Assembly (NCBI GenBank): GCA_027422505.1
Contig: JAPQWV010001078.1
Span: 1 to 64,000, forward strand
DNA from: Craterostigma plantagineum
Taxonomy: Eukaryota; Streptophyta; Magnoliopsida; Lamiales; Linderniaceae
DNA: 64,000 nt
Reading direction: 5' to 3'
Shown here: piece by piece, positions 1 through 12,830 of the stretch
How the letters are laid out: each line of letters starts with the position of its first letter
How positions within the stretch are numbered: the first letter of the stretch is position 1
Made by a program: the position numbers and the translations under genes
Notes under the pieces: model-generated
Databases searched by the model: none
What the model was told of the DNA's origin: nothing
Seen by the model: only the letters and a program-made list of their open reading frames with translations

Positions 1-3000
1 CTACAGGCTGCTTAAAGTAAGCTTAGCTGAAGGACTGTTTGCGTCGTTACTGCTTTATTTTGCTTTCTCCACGCCTGATAAACACTAGGTTGGACATACG
101 AGAAAAATATGCAGCTTATATTGTGTTCTGTGCTCTGACTGTGTTGATTTGAGCATTTGACGATTTCCTTATTTGAATTATGTTTTAAGACTTTCTTTCT
201 GCGTACAGAGATTCTATCTTCTTTTACGTTCCTTTCTCGAATATTTGTCTGCTACGATCGTCCTGGTCGTATTTGATTCGATGTCATGTACATTTGTTTC
301 AATTTGATACTTGGTGATAAGAATGCGGCGATGCGTCAACTAACGTGTGCTAGTGATCGGCTCATCTAAGTTGGAGATTTAAAGTGGTTTGTGTTTGAAA
401 TCATCTGATGTATAACTTCCTCCGTATGGGAGTGGGACACTATGAAGGCAACTTTCTCCTGTGAGAGCATTTATTTGCTTTCGATTAGAACGAGCGTAAT
501 GGATATTTAGCATTACTTAGATGTAAGGATATCTATCTATCATTTACTTTATTTCTGCACTAAGCCAGGTTATCTAATGTGCAGGAAGCTGTAGATGCAT
601 TTTCTCACCTGGAGCAGACGCAATCGCAATCGGTAAAATCAACAGTGAGCGTAATTATCTTAATCTTTATCATTACTTAGATGTGATTTTTTATCTCTTA
701 CTTTATCGCTGGACTAAACCTAAGCTACTGATGTATCACATGCAGCAAGCTGGAAACACGTTTTGCTGTGTCATGAAGCAGGCTCAATTGCTGTCGCGGA
801 AATCGTCACTTCAGCCACTGACTGCTTCTCTCATCAAGCATGGCTTACTTCTCCACAAAGATAAGGATGTTAAGCTCCTGGTTGGCAACTGCGTTTGTGA
901 AACCATGCCTATTGGCACCCGATCCCGTATTTACGGGCAAAGATCTTAGGGTAATTTTTTTGGCTCCACATTGCTCCTTTACGTTGATTGAGCCTCTTAT
1001 ATGTTTGAAATGAGGAGGAACTTTTCGGAACATAATACTCTTCACTTATTTCACAGGATGTTTTGTACTTCTTTTAGATATTTTTGGTGACCTTGGTGAC
1101 ACCACTAGCGCGTATTTTTATACCAGAGCCAAGTTACTGGAGATAGTTGCAAATGTGGGGTTTTGTGTACACATGCTAGAGAACGGATGCAATGATTTGG
1201 CCCTCAAGATGTTTCGAAGATTTTTTAATGTTGTGAGGTTTGTTCTTTTCTGATAGATTTTTTCTGTCCTTAATATCAATTAATAGCTCGTGTTCTGCAT
1301 TTAACAGTGATGCATGTACTGGACTCCACTATAGTTTCACGCAACCTCTAAATGTAACGAGCTTTGAACATTGAAGTTATACATTTGTTTATGAATACTA
1401 GTATGTGACCTCCCTTTTTTACATTGCACGTCCAGATAGTTGTTATTGAAGTGCTTCCGGGATCTTGAGTAGGATCCTGTATTTTGAATCATTAAATTAT
1501 CATTAGTCCCATTTGATGTCTCTAAAGTCTAAACTCAAGTATTTTGCATAGACTCACTCAAATCTGATGAATATTGTTGAATCTTAAAATAGGAATATGT
1601 TATGTTGTTGAGAAGTTAAATATATCTTGCATCATTTTATTTGTAGGGTAGACCATCCTCAATATGTGGTAAATCAATGTCATCCATGATGGCACTGATC
1701 CTGGAGAAAGCTGGTTCCGATCGTCGTCTATATGAAAGGAATGTGTCTCAGTCACTTCTGGATTTCATTTTGCAGAATATTCTCAGAGACCGAAAGGTTA
1801 ATGTCAAGTAGTCTCGCTGCTGTCATTGCAAAATATGGTCTGCAAAAAATAGTTTTATGCTGAGAATTCAATTACGATGTCCAGCCTATTCCATACTCAG
1901 AATAGTTTTCCTTGTTGTCCAACCTATTCCATACCTTTTCACTTTCACTTCTTTCAGGGTGTATCACCAGCTTCTTTTCGATTGGCTGCATCTGTCCTAC
2001 GAGATGGTGGTCAGAATCTTGAGCACCTCATATGTCTGTTCCTGACAACGTGCGTATCAAACAGAGATGCTTGTGCGAGTCCCGTTAAAGGATTTTATCA
2101 CAATATTATACTTGAAGTGTTCCAAGTTGCTCCTCAAGTGCTTCTTTCTTTCATGCCTAATTTGACACATGAATTAATGGTTAGTAATCTCTTAACTCTG
2201 TTCGATACTATAATGCCTGTCTTGCCATCGTGATAATGGTGTTTTTTTTCAGTTCCCTAGGCTTTATTTTGCTGCAAACGATGTGGCAGCGTTTAGCATG
2301 ACAAATTTTCTTTCCTTCTCAGTATTTAACACGTGCTATTATATTATCTTTTTACGTGACTTTATTTGGCACAAGTAACATGTTGGCTCTTCTTGCAGAC
2401 TGATCAGGTTGATGTCCGAATTAAAGCTGTTAATTTAATCAGAAAGCTGCTATCATTGCCAGGCCCAAACATAGCACATGAATATCCACATATATTTGTT
2501 GAGTTGCTGAATAGATTCTCTGATAAATCTGCTGATGTCAGCTTTCTGCTCTTTCTTGTGCCAAAGCACTCTACAATGTCTCACCGGAAAAAGTTCTTGG
2601 TGAGTTTAGTTGCTGTGGATGTGTAGCTTCGTTGGTCTAGTTTTTCTTCCTTTTGCCAGTTATTGTTTTGATCTATTTTGGTTTCCAGATGCCATTAGGT
2701 GTCGACTCTTAGACCATGATGATAAAGTGAGGGCAGAATCAGTGAACATGGTGTGTGAACTAGCTAAGGCCAACTTCGATCTTGAATTGTCTGATTTAGT
2801 AACTCAAGCATTGGAAAGACTACGTGATAAGAAGGTTCAGCTTCACAAGTCTTTCATATATTTTTGTCTCCTGAATTTAGCATTTCCATTCTGATTTTAC
2901 TTTAATCATCTAGGTTTCAGTCAGAAGTAAGGCCTTGAAGAAGTTGTTAGAACTATACCATGTCTACTGCGCTAGGTGTGAAGTGGAGAATGTGTTGCTA

Positions 3001-6000
3001 AATAGAGATATTGAAGAGATCCCTTGCAAGGTTTTGATGCTTTGCTATGAAGGGGGTGTCTGGAATACAGGTTTGTTAATTTGAAAACAGTGCATCTATA
3101 ATTGAAATCCAGTGATAGGATTTTCTTGAAAGCAGGCCTCAGAGTATGGAGATTTTGTTGGCTGATCTTTTCCCCTCTTCTCTGTCGGTAGAGGAACAAA
3201 TAAGACATTGGGTGTATTTGTTCTCAGTCTTCAAGCAAGCGCATCTTAAAGCATTGAAAATTATTTTATCTCAAAAACGCAGGTGTTACTACGTCATTAC
3301 TGGTTTTCTTATTTTTACGGCCAGATGCATGTTTTCTAACTTTGGTGTCACCTGCAGATTACAAAATGGAGTGATGGAATACGTGAATCTGTGCAAAAGA
3401 CCAGAGGTATGGCATTCATACGCAGGTGTTAACTAAAGTTTACGTCTGGTTTTCATTGTATATGGAAAAATGATATGTATTCAAATATATGGTCATCTAA
3501 AGTTTCTCTACGTCCATTTTCAGCTTTTAGAGGGGCTCTATTTATTTTCCACCCTTTAACATGTGCAACTTGCTAGTAATCTTCAGTGTGTTTTAACATT
3601 TTCATTTTATTGACAGAGCAATGATGATGGAGAGTCAAAAGGAAAATGGAGTCGTTGGTCATGAAAATGTCCGCATGCTTCCCTGAGCCTGAAAAAGCTA
3701 AAGAGTGCTTTCAGAAACTTAAGGAACGTCCGGCGTTTAGTGTGTTAAATCATTTGGTAAATGAAGAAACTGTGATTTCCTCTGGGGCAGATAAGGTCAG
3801 AAACTCAGAATAAATTGCGATCACCCTTTGCAATGTGCGGCTTCGCTATATTTGCTCTTTTAGCTTTTTTTGTTTCCCAGAGAAAAGAGAATCTCGCATG
3901 TGATCATTGAGGTCATTGTTGCTTTACCGATACCGTATTTATTTTGTTAAATTTCTATGGAGTCTGATCTTATATGTTGGAGTGAGTCACATTTATTTAT
4001 CAGGAAATATGCAGTTGAATTGAAACAGTACATATCACTTATTAGGCTATGCCAGTACCACGTGCTGGCATTTTCGTTATCTGGCCAATTAATATAGAAG
4101 TCAAGAGCCATCTCATTCTCTTTACATATGCACTTGTTTCATGATTCATCGCAATATCGACGAATCAATCAGTTTGCCTTATTGCAGATTTTATACGCAA
4201 ATGTAGATAAGTGCTAATCTAGGTCCATTTATTACATTTATGAATTTTCCATCTGGGTTTAGGGTTTTTTCCCAATTTCATTAATTGCACTGAAAGATTA
4301 TTTTACCAGGAACAATACTTGAGAGAGCTTGGTGGTGGAAATGAGCTTTCTGACTTCTTTGGTACACTTTATACAAAGTACTGTTTCAATATATTTAGCA
4401 CCAAGCATGTCCTCTGTATCATGGATTTTCTTGCGAACGACAAAGCCAGATTGCAGTCTTCAGACAATCATTTTTGTCAACTACTATTGGTGAGTATTAT
4501 TTCCTATAAATAGAAGTTTTGCTCACACTTCGTGAGTTGTATATGCTTGCTTCTACAGTTGGCTGTCCTATCCTTGAATGTCATAGTTACCTTTGCCTTT
4601 TATAGGACTTAATACTTATTCGTGAAATTTTTTTGGTTTATATTCCATAGACTATTGTTGGTGCCTTCCCCTCACTCCTTGGAGGTTCCGAGGAGCAGTT
4701 TCTGAAATTATTATCAGAAAAGAAGATAGCTTTTGATGAGCAGCTAATGGAATTGTTGGTTGCAGAAGGGTGTCGGTTGCCTGTAAAACTAAGGTGAATG
4801 TAGGACTAGATAATTGTCTTTTCTCGTTCTTAGCGTGCAGACAAAGCTGCTCCTTAAATCAGTGGAAGATGAGCAATATTTTTAAATCTTCTTCACCAAA
4901 TCATGCAGCTTTAATCATAAGAATTGAAGTGTGAGCTACCTTTCTCTTTTCTGACCTTGTTGAACGAAAACAAGTTTGACTCTTATTCTAAACATTTTTG
5001 AGCATTAGTAACGTGGTCAATGTCAATTACTAATGTAAATCCCTTATGTCATCTCTATATGGGATTCCTTCCTGATCCAGTTATCCAACTGTCAAACTTA
5101 TTTGATTGCTAAGCCATGTTTTTCGGGGATTTTCGATGGATATTTTCTATCATCACGAGGAACCTCATGGATTTTTCTGCTCATTAGTTTTCAACTTAAC
5201 CTGTTCTTTCTGGTTGTAGTACATGATTGCGTATCACTTCCCTTTCTTTAAAGCGGACATTGTTTCTTGCTCATTAATTATCACTTTTTAATTTAGGTGA
5301 ACTTGATTTTGTATTTCTTTGTATGCAGGGATGTCTATTATTGTTTACAGAACTTATGTTTGAAGGGAAGCCGTAAGGAGGCAAAGCTTGCAGTTTCGGT
5401 AGTTTCTGCTTTATCTGAATCATCTGATTATCTGCATCTCATGGAACTTCACAAGGTAGATTTAGATTAATTCTTCCTGGCCTGTTTGCTGACAAATATC
5501 GTGACTGCTGTCACTATTAATCTTGGGCCAATGCTTGATGCACAGGTTCTCTTGCATTCGCTATCCAAAAGAGAAAATATCCCTACCGTGTTGCAGTCCT
5601 TAGGATGCCTAGCACAACACTTTGTTTCAGCATTTGAAACACCGCATGAAAAGGATATTACGCAATTTATCGTGGAACAAATATTTCAAGGACATGTTGA
5701 TGTGAGTTTCTCTTATGTATACTGTTTCTTCTTATGTCATGCACACAATTTGTGTATGGTCGCCCATGAATTTTTTCTTGTTCATGCTGGTTCGGTTCTC
5801 TATAATTAGGTTCTTGCTTCAAAAGATTTAAACTTTGTCGATGCAACTTCACAGTGGTGCCGCTCTTGTAAGTTAAAGGTGAGTGTATTTCTTCACAGTG
5901 TACTTTAGGTGGTTGTCAATTTGGGCGGAATGGGGTGTTGATAAGTTCTCCATCGAAGCCCTCAAATCCAAAATTAGAACTCCTCTGATGCAAAATTAGT

Positions 6001-9000
6001 TCACCGGCCGTCCACGACATTCTTTGTAGTTAGTAAAAATCTGAAAAATCAATTGATTTGTGGATTTCTGGGATGGTGGTCCAGAAATTACGTTTTTTTG
6101 CTCTGCGCAAATGGCGTTCAGCCTTAAGATATTGCTTAGGTCTGTTAACGAATTTAACATTAGCAATTGGTTGAATATCCGTAAGCTTTTTCATCTCTTT
6201 ATTGAGTAGTTTTCTGTTCTGTCAAAGCACATGCATAGTATCTCTCCTTCTTGATTATCCAAATTAGATGTCTCCTTTCCTTCAATTCTAAGTCTTTCTT
6301 CAGGTTTTTGGGCTTAAAGCACTTGTCAGGATCTTTTTGCCACACAAAGACACTCGTGTTTATCGCTCAATCAGTTTCTTGCTGGATATTATTCACCAGA
6401 TGCTACTAAATAAGGAATTTTCTGCTAGTAACAAATATTGGTAAGCGCAAAAGAATTCACTACTTAGTTGACCAATTCGTTGCATTATATTTACGTGTAG
6501 GTCATCTTTGCTTGATTTACTAAATGCTAAATTACCGGTTACTATATGACATACGCAACTGGTACTCAGTTTGTTGCTGAAGGAGAGTTTATTTCCATGA
6601 GCTCAATGACCTAGAGGACTGAAAAGATGCCCTCCAATTTCTTTCTCTTTTGCTTCAGCTGCCTTTTGTGTTTCACGTAAAAGCTCTGTTAATTAAGTGC
6701 TGAACCCAAGTCTGGTGATCCATAACTCTGTTGTTGGTCTGCATGGATGCTTAATCTGTAATGTTATCGAGGCCTGAAATTTAAGAAATGCGAGTGCATC
6801 TCTTAATTGATTGTATAGCATCTTACAGCTCATGGGTTTAAACGCCTTTGGTAAAGCGTTTTCTTTCTTCAGTATCGATGATTTCTTTTTTGGTTTTAAA
6901 ATTTCAATAAATTACTCCTAGTTATGGTTACTTCCAGTGAACAGGACCGCAATTGCATTCCATCAGCTGCAGCCAAGTCTGTCCTGCACCTTTCAAGAAA
7001 ATGGGATTTATATATATCTCCAGAAATATACCTCTTAACAGTATCAACTGTCAAGGTTGAGGGTCATTGCTTATCCAAATGATTATTATCAATGGCAACG
7101 CCACTCTATCTCAAGTGACATTTTCCCTCACTAATTGAAGTTTATGGTTTAGCATATCTCAATCTCTAGATGCATATTAATGCTATTATTAAATTAAATC
7201 TTACCTTTTCAGTCAGTTTAGGATCTGCCTGACAAGTTTGTCGAAACACACACCTTATGTAATTTTAAAATATTTTACACTTCCATTTTCATCGAGATGC
7301 CGACATGCTATCAAGGATCTGTCTAATATTCGTTGTCTTTATTATTTACTTCAGGATCAATCTTCATGCGTACGCCGATCATTTGTCCACAAGATCCATA
7401 AATTATTGATTAATCGATGTCTACCATGTAGATATGTGTGTGCCTTTTCCTTTGCTGTTGTGGATCCCGTTGAAGATATACGCAGTGATGTAAGTGCATT
7501 TCTTTAAGAAGCCCTATGTTATCACTCTTTACTGCTTGACTGAATATTTACCCTCTGTGGTACCGTCGTAGGCATCAAAATATCTGGTAGACTTTATTCA
7601 GATGTATGGTAAAGTGACTCATATGCAAGGAGTTAATAATCCTGTATACCTTGTGGTGTTTTTGATCCATATTCTTGCTCACGATTCTAATTTCCCGGCC
7701 CCTGATTGTCAAAGTGAGAAAGTGTATGCTCAATTTCTAAGGTACCACCATGTCGTCGTTTTTTATTAGCTGTGAGGCTCATGAGTAAGAATATGTAGTT
7801 GGTAACGGGCTGCTGACCAATCTCAATTTTTAAACGTGATATTCTCTATGTGGAGCAGTCCCCTCTTCGTCACCTTGCAAGCATTGGTTACAGAAAGTTG
7901 CTCTGGTGGTGGTATGGATATTGCATGTAACATGTTGCCAACATTGCGAAATATTTTAAATGTAATCAAACGGATGGAGGATGCCATTGATGATCAGATG
8001 ACTCCAGTATGTACTCTTCACTGTTGTAAATAGACTAAACATCTTATTTGGAGGAACTCGAAAGTTATAATTTCAGTTTTTACTTGCAAAAGGTGGGATC
8101 ATTACAATTTCACTCTTATTTATGCACTGCAGAAACTGCATTTTCTGGCAGACATTGGAATATCCATCCTAAATTCTCTAGTTAACAATGAAAGACATGC
8201 ATCATGTTTGCCTGGGTTGGTAATGCTTCCATCTTCATTTATAAGAGTGGTGCTTCTCAGACTAGACAGGTGCTGACTGCTGTGATTCTAATTTAATTGT
8301 ATAGAATGACCTCTCTCCTCATCATCCTTCCATTTTTTTACATCTTTAGCTTTTCTACAGGCTACTATTTACCCTGCGATCGATCGCAAAGACTATGCAA
8401 GCTTTGCTAAGAAGTTGGTAGTTTGTCTTGCTATCGAGGTTACCAGGGTATGCTCTATTTTCATTTTACTTGTGCAAGTGATTAGATGCCGCTAATATGT
8501 TCCCAGCAACAACGTTGTATTTCTTCAGATCGGCAGTGGAAATAGTGCATCAGAAAAATCTGTGCCGTTGTGTTGTTCACCAAAGGTAAAGAGCAAATTG
8601 ATGGATGCATACAGAAACCTCACATCGGCCTGATGAAAGGGTTTCCTTGAGTGATAAAAATGCCATCCCGCGTTTTACAAGTCAAAGCAGGCAATCGGAA
8701 GAAAAGGGGCAGAAACGCTCCTCGGACATCAAATGCCAAAGCCACACCCTCTGATGAAATTGTGATGGAAAGCCTTCGCTATTCAGGGAAAAGTCATTAA
8801 AAGTTATTCTGGAGAAGAAAATATAACTTCCAAAAATAGCAATGCCTGCAATGGTGCTGATACTGAATCAAGCAAGAGGCCCAGCATTAATGACCAAATT
8901 AGTGATTGTAGCTCCAATGTAAGTGGTCATCTACATGAGAATATTTCTAAAATGTCTTAGGTTCTTCCCATTCTTTCCTAGTTTTTTGTCCCTATGGTTT

Positions 9001-9736
9001 CTTATATCTACCACGGAACACAGATTACGATGGGAAATGGCGAAGCATTACTGGGACGGCATGTCAGAGTTCGGTCTCCTTTGGGAAAAGGTAAGAGACA
9101 GCTGCTGGAGAATCCATAATAGATCGTCCTTTCATCAGAAAGCTTAGAAACTGACCTGAAAATTTTACAGCCATCGCTCAAGAGCTGCGGATCATTCTGG
9201 CTGCACCATCAGCACGAACCAGGATGATTTCACATTACAATCCATGTAAAGATTCTATCATCTTATATTTAGTCTTACCTTCTTTCTGATCATGGTTCCT
9301 TATCATTTTCTAACCTTCTTTGTCGACCATTGTCTTTGGTATTCAAAGTGACGATGCTGGCGACTCTTCACCAAAGGTTCGACCCAAGATTATTGATCCA
9401 CGCCTCTTTCGTGGGAAAAAAGACGTGCCAAATGACAGTGACGTGGGTGCCAAAAAAGTCTCACGTGCTGGTAAAATTTTCCTACTTTTGGAAAAATATA
9501 TATTCGTTGAAGTCTTCCGATTTTCATCTGATTTCCCTAGCAGCGAGAAAATCGAAGAGAAGCAAAGATGATTTTGAGGCTTCAAAGATCCAAAGTCATC
9601 GAAATGAATGTAAGGCTTTGCTGCTGTCTGAGATAACGATATTTATATATACATCACATAATCTGATTATAGCTGTCTTATATTTTGCATTGCAGAGAAC
9701 TCTTCGGATACAGAAGAAAACACGGAGATGAATTAA
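1..9736 (+). CDS. PDS5: Sister chromatid cohesion protein PDS5 homolog (5'-partial, about 27 exons)
   Basis: PDS5 is a nuclear HEAT-repeat protein that binds cohesin and regulates sister-chromatid cohesion. The window opens at the end of an upstream exon (YRLLK, donor GTAAGC at about 17), so the 5' end is outside. Exons with GT-AG borders follow at 585-642, 746-950, 1078-1237, 1647-1796, 1958-2179, 2399-2599, 2689-2834, 2914-3070, 3136-3282, 3358-3406, 3617-3795, 4310-4489, 4651-4793, 5329-5455, 5546-5701, 5810-5878, 6304-6440, 6938-7055, 7355-7489, 7572-7741, 7859-8006, 8133-8269, 8361-8447, 8529-8918 and several short ones to the TAA at 9734-9736. Family signatures include HKDKDVKLLV, LNRFSDKSADV, ALERLRDKK, IPCKVLMLCYE, HLKALKIILSQKRR and PTVLQSLGCLAQ. 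The exon at 8529-8918 carries a basic KKRGR stretch like an AT-hook. Single-base frame breaks fall near 915, 1680, 2538, 3650 and 8790. Short exons at the 3' end are less certain. I read this as a real gene with assembly indels; a young pseudogene is the alternative. Confidence 0.92.
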
Positions 9737-10214
9737 AGCATTCTATCAAGTACCGGTATTTCCCTTTTATGTGAAAAATGTATCGTTGAAGAGAAGTTCA
9801 TTTCATGATAACAGAACAAAAAAAAATCTAAACTACCTTTGTTCTGTGAAATTTAAATGGTAGTCGAGAAATCTGTTATTGATATGTGCATTGCGATTAT
9901 TATTACTTCAGCTAAGTTAGGTGGATCTAGGAATATCTGACTTTGGCGTGTGCTCACTTTTTACTGTCACCTCAAGGATCGTTAAAGATAAATTCGTCTA
10001 GAAAATTCTGTTACCAAGTTGAAGAATGTGTGCCGTGTTTATTTATTTATTAACTAATGAATTGGTAATATATCTACGGACATTAGCACATAAATATCAA
10101 ATTGAATAAAATTTTACACGTACTCATGTCAGAAAATTTTGCAGATAGGTATTGATTTAATTTTACCAGTTTTTTTGTCATGTCGTACCTTCATGTGTGT
10201 GTATGGCGTATCAT
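9737..10214. other. Intergenic, 3' flank of PDS5
   Basis: AT-rich sequence after the PDS5 stop codon, expected to include its 3' UTR. I see no open frame, RNA gene or recognisable repeat apart from the short GGCGTAT word near the hAT insertion that recurs further right. Confidence 0.5.
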
Positions 10215-10222
10215 ATGTTGAT

Positions 10223-10652
10223 TAGGGTGAGCAAAAATATCCGAAAATTAATTCTGATCCGATACCGGTTTTCAAATCCGGAAAACCGGATAATCGGTTT
10301 AAAAACCGGATCGGATATCCGATCCGCATTTCTTTTAGGTGAACCGGATCGGATTCGGATATGTCAAGGGTAAAACTCGGATATCCAGTATCCGATTTTA
10401 ATTTTTTTGTAAAAATATAAATTAAAAAGTATAGCCCCAACAAAAAAGCCCAACGCCCAAATAACCAAAAAAAAACAAATTCGGATATCCGATTAAAAAA
10501 AGGGAATCATTTTATTGATAATATAAAAATTCACCTAAATCGGATTCGGATACCCGCTTTCTTCCGATATCCGAATTGACTCAGAGCGGATGCTGTTTAT
10601 AGTTTGACGTATCCGAATATCCGGAATTCGGATATCCGAATTTGCTCACCCC
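10223..10652. mobile_element. hAT-type MITE with 8-bp target duplication
   Basis: A 430-bp element bounded by inverted ends: TAGGGTGAGCAAA on the left, and GGGGTGAGCAAA reading inward from the right. Flanks are ATGTTGAT (10215-10222) and TTGTTGAT (10653-10660), an 8-bp duplication with one mismatch, which is diagnostic of hAT transposons. The interior is dense in CGGATATCCG and ACCGGAT words on both strands, so the element can fold on itself. It has no coding capacity; the 73-residue minus-strand frame inside it is not a gene. It is inserted into a degenerate repeat sharing GGCGTATC words on both sides. Confidence 0.8.
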
Positions 10653-10660
10653 TTGTTGAT

Positions 10661-10860
10661 ATAGGGTACCTAAATGTGTTCGTACGGCGTATCGATATTT
10701 AAATAGGGTGTACTTAAATATGCTAATACGGCGTACCATTTTCCATTATGTAGGGTACCCATGTGTTAAAAAAGTACCGAATGTGTTGTATGGTGTACCT
10801 GCGGCGGATCAGGTACCTATGTGCAAAAAATTTATCCTGTTAGGTACCTACACATAAAAA
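10661..10860. repeat. Degenerate short repeats (GGGTACC / GGCGTAYC words)
   Basis: Four or five imperfect copies of a motif built from TAGGGTACC, AATGTGTT and TACGGCGTA, about 60-70 bases apart. A further copy lies left of the hAT element near 10185-10213, so the MITE landed inside this array. No coding or RNA function is visible. Confidence 0.5.
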
Positions 10861-11262
10861 ATCCTGGCCGGATATTAAATTATAAGTTTTTATACAAGTA
10901 GGTATTTATTAGTAAAGACCTCATATATCTATTTATTTGTACTTCTGTCGCCTAACGTCTCACACACTACGCATCAAACACTACACAAAGAATTAATACA
11001 TACATATCAAACATGTTAAAATACAATATCAACAAAATCGTTATATAGCCATAACAAATAACTTATACCCATGTAACCCATAAACAAGAATATCAAACGG
11101 CCCTATATATGTAAGTAGCCCGGTCGTTGGCTTGCTTCTTGTAACCAAAATACGCAGCGAGAAATTGAGGAGTAGAAAAAATAATTGCAAGAAGGAAATG
11201 AAGAAAATGTACAATGATGATAAATATGAAAGCAGAACGTGGTGCTGTTTACACCTAAGGAA
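10861..11262. other. Intergenic, 5' flank of the small unnamed gene
   Basis: AT-rich sequence that presumably holds the promoter and 5' UTR of the gene starting near 11263. The 110-codon minus-strand frame overlapping 11041-11373 has no family resemblance and overlaps coding sequence of that gene. Confidence 0.4.
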
Positions 11263-11817
11263 ATGGTTATTGGTGTCTGTGCTTTGTGCTTGAATGAGAA
11301 GCTGGTGGTTTAGCGTCAAAGCAAAGGCAACATCATCGTATGTGCCGAACAAGTAAGATTTATGGGATCTCATCGAAGAGGACTTTGCCTAAGATTTCTG
11401 CTCTTACAAGTTTGCTTCGTTTGGACACTAAGCAGCAGAAGTCTGAGGTTGTTTGTGGTGATAGTTCATCAACAAGTCAAGAAGGTTATTACTTTTGCTT
11501 TCTTTCTTCACTCCTTGATTTTCTTTATTTCTCATTACTCGTTACTTTTTGCATATATTGAATGCAAAGGATAATTCTCCCATGCAGAATCGTTTATATC
11601 AATCAAATTTGAAGGACATGGCGTTTCATCACTGAATCCGAGTAATAATAATTCTGAAAAGGCTTCGAAGATCAAGACTGTCATAGAACACACAAAACCA
11701 CGGCAGGCGATGAGGTGGCGGAAGAGGATTGGCCGTCTTTTCCAACTCATCAAATGGAAGAGATCTAATAGCAAAAGCAATCAATATACGCCAAGCATGT
11801 TGACTCAAAGACCATGA
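11263..11817 (+). CDS. Small basic plant protein of unknown function, two exons
   Basis: Exon 1 (from ATG 11263) encodes a start with VCALCLNEKLVV. After a one-base break near 11308-11311, in a T run (GGTTTAGCG), it continues as LASKQRQ, then SSKRTLPKISALTSLLRLD. The intron 11485-11587 (GT...ATGCAG) is removed in frame, giving SFISIKFEGHGVSS and a strongly basic, aromatic tail, RWRKRIGRLFQLIKWKRS, with a stop at 11815-11817. The Cys-containing N-terminus followed by a KWKR tail resembles an unnamed plant-only family I cannot assign to a function. The C-terminus may itself be shortened by another frame break. In-frame splicing and residue pattern support a real gene; only expression data would fix the ends. 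Confidence 0.66.
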
Positions 11818-12430
11818 CGACAAGAATCAACTTTGAAAGAAGGGTTTTTTGGAGGTGAAATGTGATTGAGAAGCTATACATAATTGAGGTGCTGGTATAT
11901 GTATAGTCAAATATTAGATCTTTATCACAAACTTGCATTTAGATATGTTAATTGGGTTAAGAGATGCTTTGTGGTGATATATCGCTGCGAAGTCCTTATT
12001 ACAAATGCTATCATCGTACATAGGTTTTGGGACTGTTGTTTGTATTTGACACTTTGTATGGCATCAGAGATCAAACATATATCCGCTGTCCCGGCTATTT
12101 CTTCACCAAATTAGTGGTAACGGAAATTAGTAAACACATTATCTAATATTATAGTACAACTTTTGAGGTACAGGAGAGAAAAGTTATTAGTAGACACGCA
12201 AATCAAGTAGACTTTTTTTAATATTAATGGTGTAATTAGTTTAATTAGTGGAATAATTTTTGGGAAATTCTTGCACCCCCTAATTAATTATAACTTAAAA
12301 TTATTACAAAAAGTGAAATCTTTCAAATTTCAAGACCACCAAATGGCCGTACTTCCAGTCTAATGTTAATTACATGTTTATTGTCATTTATTTGCTTAAT
12401 TACGCTTCTCTATTGTTTATTTATTTTTTT
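11818..12430. other. Intergenic AT-rich sequence
   Basis: Downstream flank of the small gene at 11263-11817. The 76-codon frame at 11884-12114 shows no domain or family resemblance. I see nothing else that can be named. Confidence 0.4.
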
Positions 12431-12439
12431 GTAGATAAT

Positions 12440-12830
12440 TTTGCGGGTTTAGTTACAATGAATTAAAGTAGTCATTTACATAATTAATAATACATTCTAG
12501 GTTTATTTAAATGTATTTTCACACATTTATTAGCTAATTTGCAAGATTAAAAATCAATAGTTATATTAATCTCGGTTTTTTCTACATGTGTAATGTTACT
12601 ATGAAATAATATTAAACTATTCATTTACACAATTAAGTAATCACATTTAAATCTTGGTTTTATTAACTGTTTCATTTACACAATTAAGTTACTCACATTT
12701 TAAGAGTAGTATTTATATTATATTTTTTACACATTTATCAAACAAAATTGTATAAGATTAAAAGGCAGTAGTTGTAGATATGATATTAACCTTGGTTTTA
12801 TTTAAATCTTCTTGTGTATTGAAATATTTA
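12440..12830. repeat. Degenerate tandem repeat, AT-rich
   Basis: Words such as CATTTACACAATTAAGT, CACATTTAT, AAGATTAAAA and AACCTTGGTTTTATTTAAA recur in the same order two to three times, with drift, at a spacing of roughly 70-200 bases. This looks like an old local duplication. No coding content. Confidence 0.45.

Noticed and set aside
1..9736. PDS5 as a processed or degenerate pseudogene
   Set aside because: Introns are present with canonical borders and exons are well conserved; the single-base breaks match those in neighbouring genes, so assembly error is the better explanation. Not fully excluded.
10222..10443. 73-codon minus-strand frame
   Set aside because: Lies wholly inside the hAT MITE and consists of its GATATCCG repeats.
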